From NCBI RefSeq assembly GCF_001625015.1, contig NZ_LVWJ02000014.1:1302001-1366000 (forward strand): a stretch of DNA of 64,000 nucleotides, read 5' to 3'. Source of the stretch: Lewinella sp. 4G2. GTDB lineage: Bacteria; Bacteroidota; Bacteroidia; Chitinophagales; Saprospiraceae. Both the position numbers and the translations under genes were made by a program. The notes beneath the pieces are model-generated. The model saw nothing but the letters and a program-made list of their open reading frames with translations. It did not search any database and had not been told where the DNA came from. Of this stretch, positions 24,801-36,800 are shown piece by piece (position 1 is the stretch's first letter; every line of letters begins with the position of its first letter).

Positions 24801-27800
24801 TGACCAGGTCACCTGGAACGACGGCGAGATCGGCCTCGTCCGCACGGGCCTGGCCGACGGCGCTTACGTAGCCACGGTCACCACCAGCGATGGGTGCAGC
24901 GACGTTTCGGATACCATCTTTATTTCTACTCCCTCGCCGATCATCATCACGGTCGCGGACCAAGCGGACGCCCTTTGCAACGGCTCGGCCACCGGCACGG
25001 CGACGCTCGATATCAAATGTGGTACGCCAGACTACACCGTAGCCTGGAGCGACGGCGGTACCGGTGCCAATCGCGACGATCTCGCTGCCGGCAATTACAC
25101 CGTTACCGTGACCGACAGTGAAGGCTGCTCGGCTGAACTGGAAAATATTGTAATCGGCGAGCCCGATCCGCTCGTAGTTATGGAGACGATCACCGACGTC
25201 ACTTGCAACGAAACGGCTACGGGCGCCATCTCCCTGGTCGTCAGCGGCGGCACGCCCGACTATTCATTCAGCTGGGCCGACGGCGCTACTACGTCCGATC
25301 GGTCTGACCTCGCGGCCGGTTCCTACACCGTGACCGTGACGGACGCCAACGGCTGCCCGTTCACCGAAACCTACGTCATTCAGGAAGGCCCCACGCTGAC
25401 GGTTACACCGGCCATCACCGATGCCAATTGCTTTGAAGAAGAGACCGGCGCCATCAACCTTACCATCATCGGCGATCCCGAGGGGCTGGAGTTTCTCTGG
25501 AACGACGGCAGTACGGAGCAAAACCGAATGGATCTGGGCGCTGGCGTATATGCAGTTACGGTGGTAAATGGCCTGGGGTGCACCGTCGAACTGACGGACC
25601 TCACCGTCAACGAACCGGCTCAACTCGTAGCGACGGTCGCCACCCAAAATAACGCAAGTTGCCACGGCGCTAACGACGGAAGTGCCACCATCTCCGCAAC
25701 GGGCGGAACGCCGGGCTACACCTACTCCTGGAGCGACGGGGGAACCACCAACGAAAGAAATGACCTGGCCGAAGGCACCTACTCCGTCACCGTTACGGAC
25801 GCTAATGACTGTTCGGTCGAACTCGTCGATGCCATCGTAATCGGCCAACCCGCCCTGGTCACCGTATCGGTGCAGGACCTGGCTAATGTCACCTGCTTTG
25901 GAGAAAACGATGGCTCCATCATCCTGACGGCTACCAGTGACAGCCCGGAATTCACCTACAGTTGGAACGACGGTGGCTCCGGAGCCATCCGCACGGACCT
26001 CGCCCCGGGCACCTACGCCGCGACGGTAACGGACGGCAACGGCTGTACGGCGGAGACCGGCGACATCGAAATTACCCAACCTACCGCTCCCCTTACGCTG
26101 GGGATCGGCAACGAAAGAAACGTAACCTGTAATGGCGGTACGGACGGCTCCGCTACCCTCGTCGCAATGGGAGGCACCCCAGAATACACCTACCTCTGGA
26201 ACGACGGCGCCACGGAAGCCGCCCGGACTGACCTTACCGCCGGACTTTACACCGCGACGATCACTGACGCTAATGGCTGTACCGTGACGGTGGATAACAT
26301 CAACATTCGCGAACCGGATGCCATTGTAGTCGGGGTCGTGGATCAATCCGACGCCACCTGTTTCGGCGCCAACGACGGTACAATCACCGTATCGGCTTCC
26401 GGCGGTACGCCCGGTTTTACCTATACCTGGAGTGACGGTGGGTCCGGTACTTCCCGCTCCGGTCTTTCCCCCGGCGTGTACGACGTAACTGCCACCGATA
26501 CCCAACTCTGCACCGGCGTCAGCGCCCAAATCACGATCGGTGAGCCAGATGAATTGGAGTTAGCGATTGAGGGCCGGACGGACGTCACTTGCTCCGGATC
26601 AGCCGACGGATTCGTGAGCCTGCAGGTGATTGGCAATCCGCAGGACTTTACCATTACCTGGAGTGACGGTGGCAGCGGTGCCGAACGGAACGACCTGAGC
26701 GCGGGAACCTACTCGGCGACGATCTCCACTGGTCCCGACTGCTCCTTCACTCTGGAAGGAATTGTGGTCGCGGAACCCGAGCCACTCGCCCTCAACGAAC
26801 AAGTAAATAACGTGGGCTGTAACGGCGGCAACACCGGGTCGATCACCCTCAACGTGAGCGGCGGTACCCCGGAATACAGCTACGCCTGGAGCACGGGGTC
26901 CACCGAAAGCGGTATCGCAAACCTGGCAGCGGGAGAATACACGGTAACGGTGACGGACGCCAATGGCTGCGAGCGTTTTGGTAGCTTCCAGATCGAGGAA
27001 TCACCCGAACTGCCCGTCAACTTTTCGACCGAAAACGTCTCCTGTAACGGCGGAAACGACGGTGCCATCGACCTAACGGTGAGCGGCGGCACCCCGGAAT
27101 ACACCTACGCCTGGGCCGACGGACCCACGAGTGAAGACCGCGCCGACCTGAGCGCGGGCGTCTACGCCGTCACGGTCAGCGACGCGAACGGATGTGAGGT
27201 GATCATCGAGGCCATCGAGATCACCGAACCTGAATTGATTGAAGTAAGTATCGCCAGTCAGCAGGACGTTACCTGCAACGGGGAAGCCACCGGCGCGGTA
27301 AGCTTGCTGATTACCGGTGGAACCCCTGAATTCACCGTCGCCTGGAGCGACGGAGGTACGGGAGCAGTCCGCACGGGTCTTTCCGCAGGCACCTATTCCG
27401 CCACCGTAACGGACGCAAATGATTGCCCCCAAGTGATCGATAATGTTGTGATCGAAGAACCCGCTCCACTGACCCTCAGCCCGGGCGAGATCACTCCCGC
27501 AACCTGTAATGAATTGGCTGACGGAACCATCTCCGTCAACGTTGCGGGTGGTACTCCAGACTACACCTTCACGTGGAACGATGGCCTTACCGGGCAGGAA
27601 CGGGGTGGCCTCAGCGCCGGTACTTACACCGTAACCGTAACGGATGCCAACGGCTGCACGGCCGAACTAGAAAACCTGGAAGTCACTGAACCCGCTCCGA
27701 TTGAGGTGACGGTAAGTGAGCAAAACGACGCTACCTGCGCCGGTTTCTCCGACGGCACCATCAACCTGATGGCCAGCGGCGGCACGCCGGACTATGCTTA

Positions 27801-30800
27801 CACCTGGAGCGACGACGGCACAGGGAGTAACCGGGACGACCTCGCTGCCGGCACCTACTTCGTCACCGTGACGGATGCCAACGGCTGTACGGCCGTACTG
27901 GAAAACCTGGTGATCTCGGAACCAGCCGTACTCACGGCCGAATTGGGTGAGCAGGTGGACGCCTCCTGCAACGGCCTAGCCGACGGATTCGCTTCCGTAA
28001 TCGTCACGGGTGGAACGCCAGACTACGCCGTTCTCTGGAGCGATGGCGCAACCGGAGCGGAAAGAAATGACCTGGCGGCGGGCAATTACACCGTCACCGC
28101 TACCGACGCAAATGGGTGCACGGTAATCCTTGCTGACATTGTCGTGGGAGAACCCGCAGTGCTCAACCTCGCGGCTACCGAACCCACCGGCGCCAGCTGT
28201 GCCGGGGAAGCGGACGGTTCCGTATCCCTGGTGGCCTCCGGCGGCACCCCGGACTACGAATTTACGTGGAGTGACGAAGGTCTGGGATCAGTCCGTACGG
28301 ACCTCCCCGCCGGCACCTACTCCGCAACCGTTACCGATGCCAATGGCTGTACGGCTACGGCGGAAGATATTGTGATTGGGGAGCCCACCGAGCTATCCGC
28401 CAACCTCGGCGAACAGTCCGACGTAACCTGCCAGGGGCTGTCGGATGGATTTGCTTCCCTAAACATCACCGGAGGCACTCCGGAGTACACCGTTACCTGG
28501 AGCGATGGTGGAACCGGCACCGTCCGTACCAACTTGGGGGCTGGCGTCTACACTGCCCAAATCACGGATGCTAATGGCTGTGAAACTTCCGTCGAAAACG
28601 TCGTTATCGACGAGCCGGCATTACTGGAAGCGAACGTTACAGAAAGGGCCGATATCACTTGCGCTGGCGCGAACGATGGAATACTCTCCATCCTGGCGGA
28701 AGGTGGGACTCCAGACTACCAATTTGCCTGGAACGACGGGGGAACCGGCGCTACCCGTACCGACCTTAGCGCCGCCATTTACGCGGTGACGGTAACGGAC
28801 GCTAACGGTTGTACCACTGTCCTAATGGATTTGGAAATTTCGGAGCCCGAGCCGCTGGTCGTAGAGATCGCTGAACAGACGGACCTCACCTGTAATGGAA
28901 CCCCTGATGGCCGAATCGAGCTAGCCATCTCCGGCGGCACCCCGGATTACGTAGTCAGTTGGTCCGACGGCCAGTTCGGCGTCGTACGGGAGGATTTATC
29001 CGCCGGTACCTACCAGGCAACCGTCACCGATGCGAATGGCTGTACGGTCGAAACGGAGGAGCTGCTGATCACAGAGCCCACGGCGCTTACCGTCGAGCTG
29101 GTGGAGATGATGAACCTCCAGTGCGACGAAGACAATTCCGGCGCCATCTCGGTAGCAGTTACCGGTGGTACCCCGAACTACTCTTTCCAGTGGAACGACG
29201 GTGGAGAAGGCGCCGTACGCACTGGGCTCGCCGCGGGTACCTACGCCGTAACGGTCGCGGACGACAACGGCTGCACCGGTGAACTGACGGACCTACTCCT
29301 CACCGAACCCGCGGAGTTGATGCTGACCGTATCGGAGGTGGTACCTGTGTCCTGTAGTGGTGACGCTACGGGAAGCATCACGCTTATCGCTACGGGCGGC
29401 ACGCCAGACTACACCGTCTCCTGGAGCGACGGAGGGCTGGGCCTCAACCGATCGGAACTCCCGGCCGGCAACTACGTAGCGACCCTTACGGATGCCAATG
29501 GCTGTACGGAAACGTCAGCAACCATCACGATTGATGAGCCAGCCGCACTGTCGGCCACCCTCGCTGACCAATCGGACGCGACCTGCTTCGGAAATACGGA
29601 CGGCTCCGTTAGCATCAGCGTTGACGGGGGCACCGCCGACTATACCTTCGAATGGAGCGACGGTGGAACTACCGCTGAGCGCAACGACCTGGCCGCCGGC
29701 ACCTACGCCGTCACGGTTACCGACGCGAATGGCTGCACGGCCTTGGTGGAAGATGTTTTGATTGGCCAGCCCGATGAATTGGTGCTGAATGAGCAGGTCA
29801 ACAATATTGGTTGCAACGGGGGAAATACCGGCTCCATTACCCTCAACGTAAGCGGAGGTACCCAGGGGTATTTCTACGCGTGGAGCACGGGCAGTGAAGA
29901 ACCCTCCATTGCTGATCTGGCGGCGGGGAACTACGCCGTGACGGTAACGGACGCGAATGGCTGCGAAGCCTTCGGCAACTTCACCGTTGATGAATCGCCC
30001 GAACTACCCGTCAACTTTACGACTACGCCCGTCTCCTGCCCCGGCGGGAACGACGGAGCGATCAATCTCTTCGTCTCCGGTGGTACGCCGGACTACGTAT
30101 TCAACTGGAGTGATGGTGCAACTACCCAAAACCGGACGGACCTGACCGCCGGGACCTACGACGTCACCGTATCCGATGCTAACGGTTGTGAGGTGGTGCT
30201 TAACAACATCGAAGTTGAGGAACCCACCGCGATTGCGATCTCCATAGCCGTACAAACCAACCCTACTTGTTTCGCGGGGGAAGACGGCTCCATCAACCTG
30301 GAGATCACCGGAGGAACGCCCGATTACATCGTAACCTGGAATGACGGCGGAACCGGGGCCGAAAGAACGGACCTCCCTGTGGGAACCTACCTGGCTACGG
30401 TCACGGATGATAACGGTTGTACGGCTACGACTGCGACCATCACATTGGAGGCGCCCGCCGAAATTGCCGTTGAAATTGCTGAGGTACAATCCGCTACCTG
30501 TAATGGGCTGGCGGACGGCTCCATCAGCCTCAGCATCACCGGGGGCACCCCGGAGTACACCGTCGCTTGGAGCGATGGCCTGACGGGCATAACCCGTAAC
30601 GGCTTGGCCGCCGGTACTTACAGTGCTACGGTGACGGACGCGAACGGTTGCGAAGCGAACGTAGAAGACATCTTAATTACGGAGCCTTCCGCTATTGAAG
30701 TGAGTATCGCCGCGCAGCAACCCACCCTTTGTAATGGATCCAGCGATGGTTCCGCTACCCTCGCCATTGACGGAGGTACGGCGGGGTACACCGTCGCCTG

Positions 30801-33800
30801 GAGTGATGGAGGTACGGGCCAAAGTCGGGACGATCTGAGCGCCGGCACCTACGCCACCACAATCACCGATGCCAATGGCTGCACGGCAGAATTTAGTGAC
30901 ATCGAAATTCTGGAGCCAGCGGCACTGGAAGTCGCGGTAGTCAACGAAATGCCAGCCTCCTGCGATGGAAACAACGACGGTGCCATCGATCTGACAACGA
31001 GCGGTGGAACGCCAGACTACGTCTACAATTGGAGTGATGGCGGAACCGGCTCCAGCCGCAATGATCTTGCCGCCGGCACCTATTCCGTCACCGTCACCGA
31101 CGCTAATGCCTGTACGGCAGTCCTCGAAAACCTGACGGTTGAGGGCGCGGAAGGACTGGTGCTCACGGTAAGTACGATCGTTGACGCAAGTTGTAGCGGC
31201 AACGCGGACGGGACCATCAGCCTCAACGTGGAAGGCGGTAGCCCTGAGTTCACCTTTGCCTGGAGCGACGGTGGAACCGGCCAAACCAGAACGGACCTGA
31301 GCGCCGGCACTTACGCCGTCACCGTGACGGACGCCAACGACTGCTCGGCCAGCCTGGACGGACTGGAAGTTGGTGAAGGCGATCCGATCGTCCTCAGTGT
31401 GACTGACCAATCTGACGTTACCTGCGCCGGAGACAGTGACGGTACCGCTACCCTTTCGGTTGTCGGTGGCACCCCCGAGTACACCTTTGCGTGGAGCGAT
31501 GGCGGGGCGGGCCAGAGCAGAACGGACCTATCCGCCGGGAACTACTCCGTCACGGTTACCGATAATAACGGCTGTACCGCCATCCTAAGTGAGGTCATCA
31601 TTGGCGAACCTGACGCCTTGCTCGTAAGCCTGGCGGCCCAGTCCGATGTTTCCTGCAATGGAGCCCAGGATGGAAGTCTCCGGCTGGCGGTCAGCGGAGG
31701 CACGCCCGAGTACACCGTAGGGTGGAGCGATGGTGGTGCTGGTTTGCTGCGGAATGACCTGTTCGCTGGAACCTACTCCGCAACCGTTACGGACGCCAAT
31801 GGCTGTACCGCTGAGATCAATGACTTGACAATTAATGAAACCGCGCCGGTGGAAGTATCACTGGTGGAGCAGACCGACGTGACTTGTAACGGATTCAACG
31901 ATGGTACCCTGCTGGTAAGCGCTACGGGTGGCACCGCTCCGTACGGGTATACGTGGAACGACGGTGCAACGGGAGCTGCACGAACGGAACTTCCCGTTGG
32001 TAACTATTCCGTCACGGTCACCGACGCTAATAACTGTACGGTAGAATCCGAAACTTACGTCATCACGGAGCCAGAGCCCCTCGCGTTGAACCCACAGCTG
32101 AATAACGTGGGCTGTAACGGAGGGAATACGGGGTCCATCACCCTGGCCATTTCCGGCGGAACGGAGGAGTACACCTACGTTTGGAGTACCGGAAGCACGG
32201 CCAGCTCCATCGAAGGGCTAGCGGCCGGCAACTATTCCGTCACCGTTACGGACGCCAATGGCTGTACCATTTCCGATGACTTTAGCGTCGAAGAATCACC
32301 CGAACTGCCGGTCAACTTCGTGGTATCTCCAGTCTCCTGCAACGGCGGCAATGATGGTGCAATTGATCTGACCGTTAGCGGCGGGACACCGGACTACACC
32401 TTCCTGTGGAGCGACGGCGCAAGCACTGAAGATCGCACGGAACTCAGTGCCGGCCTCTACGCCGTCACCGTAACGGATGCAAATGGCTGCGACGTCAGCA
32501 TCGATAATATCGAAGTAGCTGAACCCGCCCCGCTGGAAGCCAGCATTTCCGTGAGCACCGACGCCACCTGTAACGGTGCCGCCGACGGTACCGCTACCCT
32601 GCTCGTCAGCGGTGGGACGCTCGATTACACGGTGGTCTGGAGCGACGGAGGAACGGGCCTTACGCGGGATAACCTTGTGGCGGGTACCTACACGGCTACC
32701 ATCACCGACAACAACGGCTGTACGCTGGTATCCCCAAGCGTAGTGATCGGGGAGCCCGACCCACTGACCCTGACGGCCGGCGACGCTACCCCCGCCACCT
32801 GCAACGGTGCTGCGGACGGTACCCTCAGCGTAAATGCTACGGGTGGAACAGCTCCGTACGCCTTCACCTGGAGTGACGGATTGACGGGCCAAAACCGCGA
32901 TGGCCTTGCCGCCGGGACCTACGGTGTTACCGTCACCGACGCCAATAACTGTACAACCAGCCTCGACGGGCTCACCGTCGACGAGCCGGACGCCATCAAC
33001 ATCACGGTGGAGACACTAAGCCCGGTATTCTGCAACGAGGGAGCCGATGGAGCCATCACCTTAAGCGTGGTCGGCGGCACCCCTGCATACACGGTTTCCT
33101 GGAATGACGGCGGTACTGGATTAGGCCGGACCGGACTGGTCGCGGGTGCCTATTCCGCTACTGTCACCGACGCGAACGGCTGTACCGAAGTATCGGAAAC
33201 CATTCTCCTCGACCAGCCTGCCGAACTTGTCCTCGCGGTGGCCAGCCAGAGCGACGTTACCTGCAACGGAGCGGCGGATGGCATGATCACCCTTGATTTT
33301 GCGGGTGGTACCCCGGAGTACACCTTTATCTGGAACGACGGGGCGACGACTGCCGACCGGAGTGAGCTGGAGGCAGGCACTTACGCCGTCACGATCACGG
33401 ATGCCAACGGCTGCACGAATGAACTCGCAGAAATCACCATCAGCGAACCGGACGCGCTGGAACTCAACGCCCAGGTCAACAACGTTGGCTGTAACGGTGG
33501 TAATACCGGTGCCATTCTCCTCAACGTTGAAGGGGGCACGCCCGAATACACCTACGCATGGAGCAACGGTAGCACCTCGGACCAACTCAGCGAACTCGCT
33601 GCCGGCACTTACTCGGTGACGGTCACCGATGCAAACGGGTGTACGGTAGAGGGTGACTTCACGGTAGAAGAATCTCCCGAACTACCGGTCACCTTTACGA
33701 CCACTGACGTCACCTGTAACGGAGCGGCTGACGGTACCATCCGACTCTTCGTCACGGGTGGTACGCCGGACTACATCTTCGATTGGTCCGACGGAGCAAC

Positions 33801-36800
33801 AACGCAAAATCGTAGTGACCTGCGTGCGGGTAACTATGCCGTCACCGTTTCCGACGCGAATGGTTGTCAGGTGGTGCTCAACGAGATCACCATCAACGAA
33901 CCCGCGGCGCTTGAGGTACAAATTGACAACCTGACGGATGCTACCTGCAACGGCTTCGCCGACGGTACGGCGTCGCTTTCCGCTACCGGTGGTACCCCTG
34001 AATATCAATTCACCTGGAATGACGGAGGTAGTGGTGCCGTCCGGGACGATCTGCTGGCCGGTACCTACGTCGTTACCGTAACCGATGCCAATGGCTGTAC
34101 GGCCACCATCGAGCGCCTCACCATTCGCGAACCGGCCGTCCTTAGCGTGACCGCAGAGGAAATATTCCCGGTTAGTTGTAATGCAGGTAATGACGGCAGC
34201 ATCTCCCTTGCGATCACCGGCGGTACGCCCGAGTATTCGGTACTGTGGAGCGATGGCGCTACCGACCGCAACCGTGACAATTTGGGCGCTGGCGTATATG
34301 CCGTGTCGGTGACGGACGGGAACGGCTGCCTGGCTTCCGTCGAAAACCTGATCGTTACGGAACCCAGCCCGTTAGCGTTGGAAGTTACCGCAGTGAACAA
34401 CGTGGTGTGTAACGGAGACCGTACGGGCAGCATCCGCATCAGGGTATCCGGCGGAACTCCGGATTACGCCTTCCGCTGGGACGACGGCTCCACCGAAGCC
34501 GACCGCGCCAACCTCCCGGCGGGTGACTACACCGTAACGGTGACGGACGCCAACGGCTGTACGCTGGAATCGGACGTGATCACCATTGAAGAAGCCGCCG
34601 CAATCGCGGTTGGGCTGGCAAACGCCACTAACGTCAGTTGTAACGGCGAAGCTGACGGAACTGCTACCCTAAATATTTCGGGTGGTACCCCGGAATACAC
34701 CGTCACCTGGAGCGACGGTGGTACGGGGCGGATACGCAATGACCTACGTGCAGGGGTCTACAGCGCCCGCGTAGTGGACGCCAACGGCTGCGGACAACTC
34801 ATTACGGACATCGTCATTACTGAACCGGACCCAATCCGGTTGGATCCCTCCATTATCAACGTCGCTTGCAACGGAGAGAATTCGGGCGCCATCACGTTGA
34901 ACCTGACCGGTGGCACGCCAGAATACCGGATTGTCTGGAGTACCGGCGCAACCTCGCCACGCATCGATAACCTTGCTGCAGGAGAGTACGGCGTGACCGT
35001 CGTTGATGCCGCCGGTTGCCGCATAGAAGCGGCCTACGCCGTAACGGAGTCCGGCAGAATCGCCGTAGAGGCAGCAGCCAATCCGGTAAGTTGTAACGGT
35101 GAAGCCGATGGTTCCATCTTCCTGGAAGTGACCGGCGGTGCTCAACCGCTGACTTTCAGCTGGAACGACGGTAGAACCGGCCCCATCCGGGAGGGTCTTC
35201 CAGCCGGCACCTACGGCGTTACCATCACGGACGCGAACGGGTGTACGACCACCCCCGAACCAATCGCCGTGCTGGAGCCGGACGCGCTCAGTGTTACCCT
35301 GACGAACCGCGCTGACGTGACCTGTAATGGTGAACTCAACGGCACGGCCGAGCTTATTCTCGCGGGAGGCACCGAGCCCTACCGCGTCGAGTGGAGCGAC
35401 GGGGGGACGGGGGCCAGCCGGACAAATCTGGCAGCAGGCAGCTATTTAGCGACCATTACTGATGCTAACGAATGTGTGACCATCAGTCCGCGCGTCCGCA
35501 TCTTTGAACCTACGGCGCTTCGGACTTCGCTGGCCGCTACCAATTCAGTTTGTGGCGACGACGATACGGGGTCCATCGACGTCACCGTCGACGGAGGTAC
35601 GGAGCCTTACGCCTTTCTTTGGAATGATGGTGCCACCACGGAAGACCGGGGAGCCCTTGGCGCCGGAGATTATTCCGTCACCATCACGGACGGTAATGGC
35701 TGTCGTGACGTCCTGCAAACCCTTATCACCGCACCTGCGGCACTCGCCCTGGAAATTGAAACGCAGGCCATCTCCTGTAACGGAGAAATGGACGGAACGG
35801 CAACGGTGACCATTTCGGGTGGTACGCCGGGCTACAGCTACCTGTGGAGCAACGGGAGCCGGGAAGCCAACCAGGAAAACCTGGCCGCCGGCAACTATAC
35901 GCTATTGGTGACGGACGAAGCAGGGTGTAACATCCAACGGTCGATCACGATTGATGACGTGGCTGTACTAACCCTCACGGTGGATACCGTGATCGCCCCG
36001 ACTTGCCTGGGCGCGACGAGCGGAATGGCCTTCCTGACGGCCGCCGGCGGAAACGGCGACTACGTGTACGAATGGTCCGACGAAGGATCGGGCGCCGAAC
36101 GGAATGATCTGTTGGCCGGTACCTACTCCGTGACCGTCACTGACGCGCGCGGTTGCGAAGCCACGACGATGCTCACCGTAGCGGACCGGCAGGACTTCCA
36201 GCAGATTGCGCGGGTAGTCCGCGATACTGCCGTCTGTGCCCGGGGAACGATCACGTTTGATCTGACGGGAATCAATGATGACCTGACCTACGAATTCCGC
36301 CTGCCGGACTTCTCACGAGTGATGACCGACCGACTGGTGACGAGCCAGGAAGGGGAGTTTGAACTGACGATCACGGGGACGGATGGCTGTTCCTTCAGCA
36401 ACCTCTTCAACGTGGATTTCGCCGACGAAGGTGAATTCGACGTCGACTTCCTGATGCCTGAACGGGGCTTGATCGACGACCCGGTCGTGGCCATCGACAT
36501 CAGCTTCCCCGTGCCCGACTCGATCCGCTGGAGTTGGCGGGGCCAGAATATTACGGACCTCGGAACGCGGGGTAGCCAGCAGTTCCTCGAGTTCGCCGAC
36601 CCCGGCACCTACGAGGTGACGGTGGAAGCCTACTCCGGTGGTTGCTTCGGGATGAATAGCCGCGAGATCACGATCTACGAAGACATCGATAGCCTGCTGC
36701 TGTACGACACCCTGGCGTTGGGAGCTGACATCCGCGAAGTATCGCTCTTCCCCAACCCCCACAACGGCCGGTTTACGGTGGACGTGGACTTGCGGGAGGA

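Noticed and set aside
35732-35750. A possible further copy of the 18-bp word inside the adhesin (GCACCTGCGGCACTCGCCC)
   Set aside because: Only the first 12 bp match; the region also aligns with the normal EPAAL segment of other SprB repeats, so chance similarity is likely.
23059-36180. Possible CRISPR or satellite DNA within the adhesin
   Set aside because: The periodicity is that of a protein repeat: one open frame, synonymous variation, and SprB repeat motifs.
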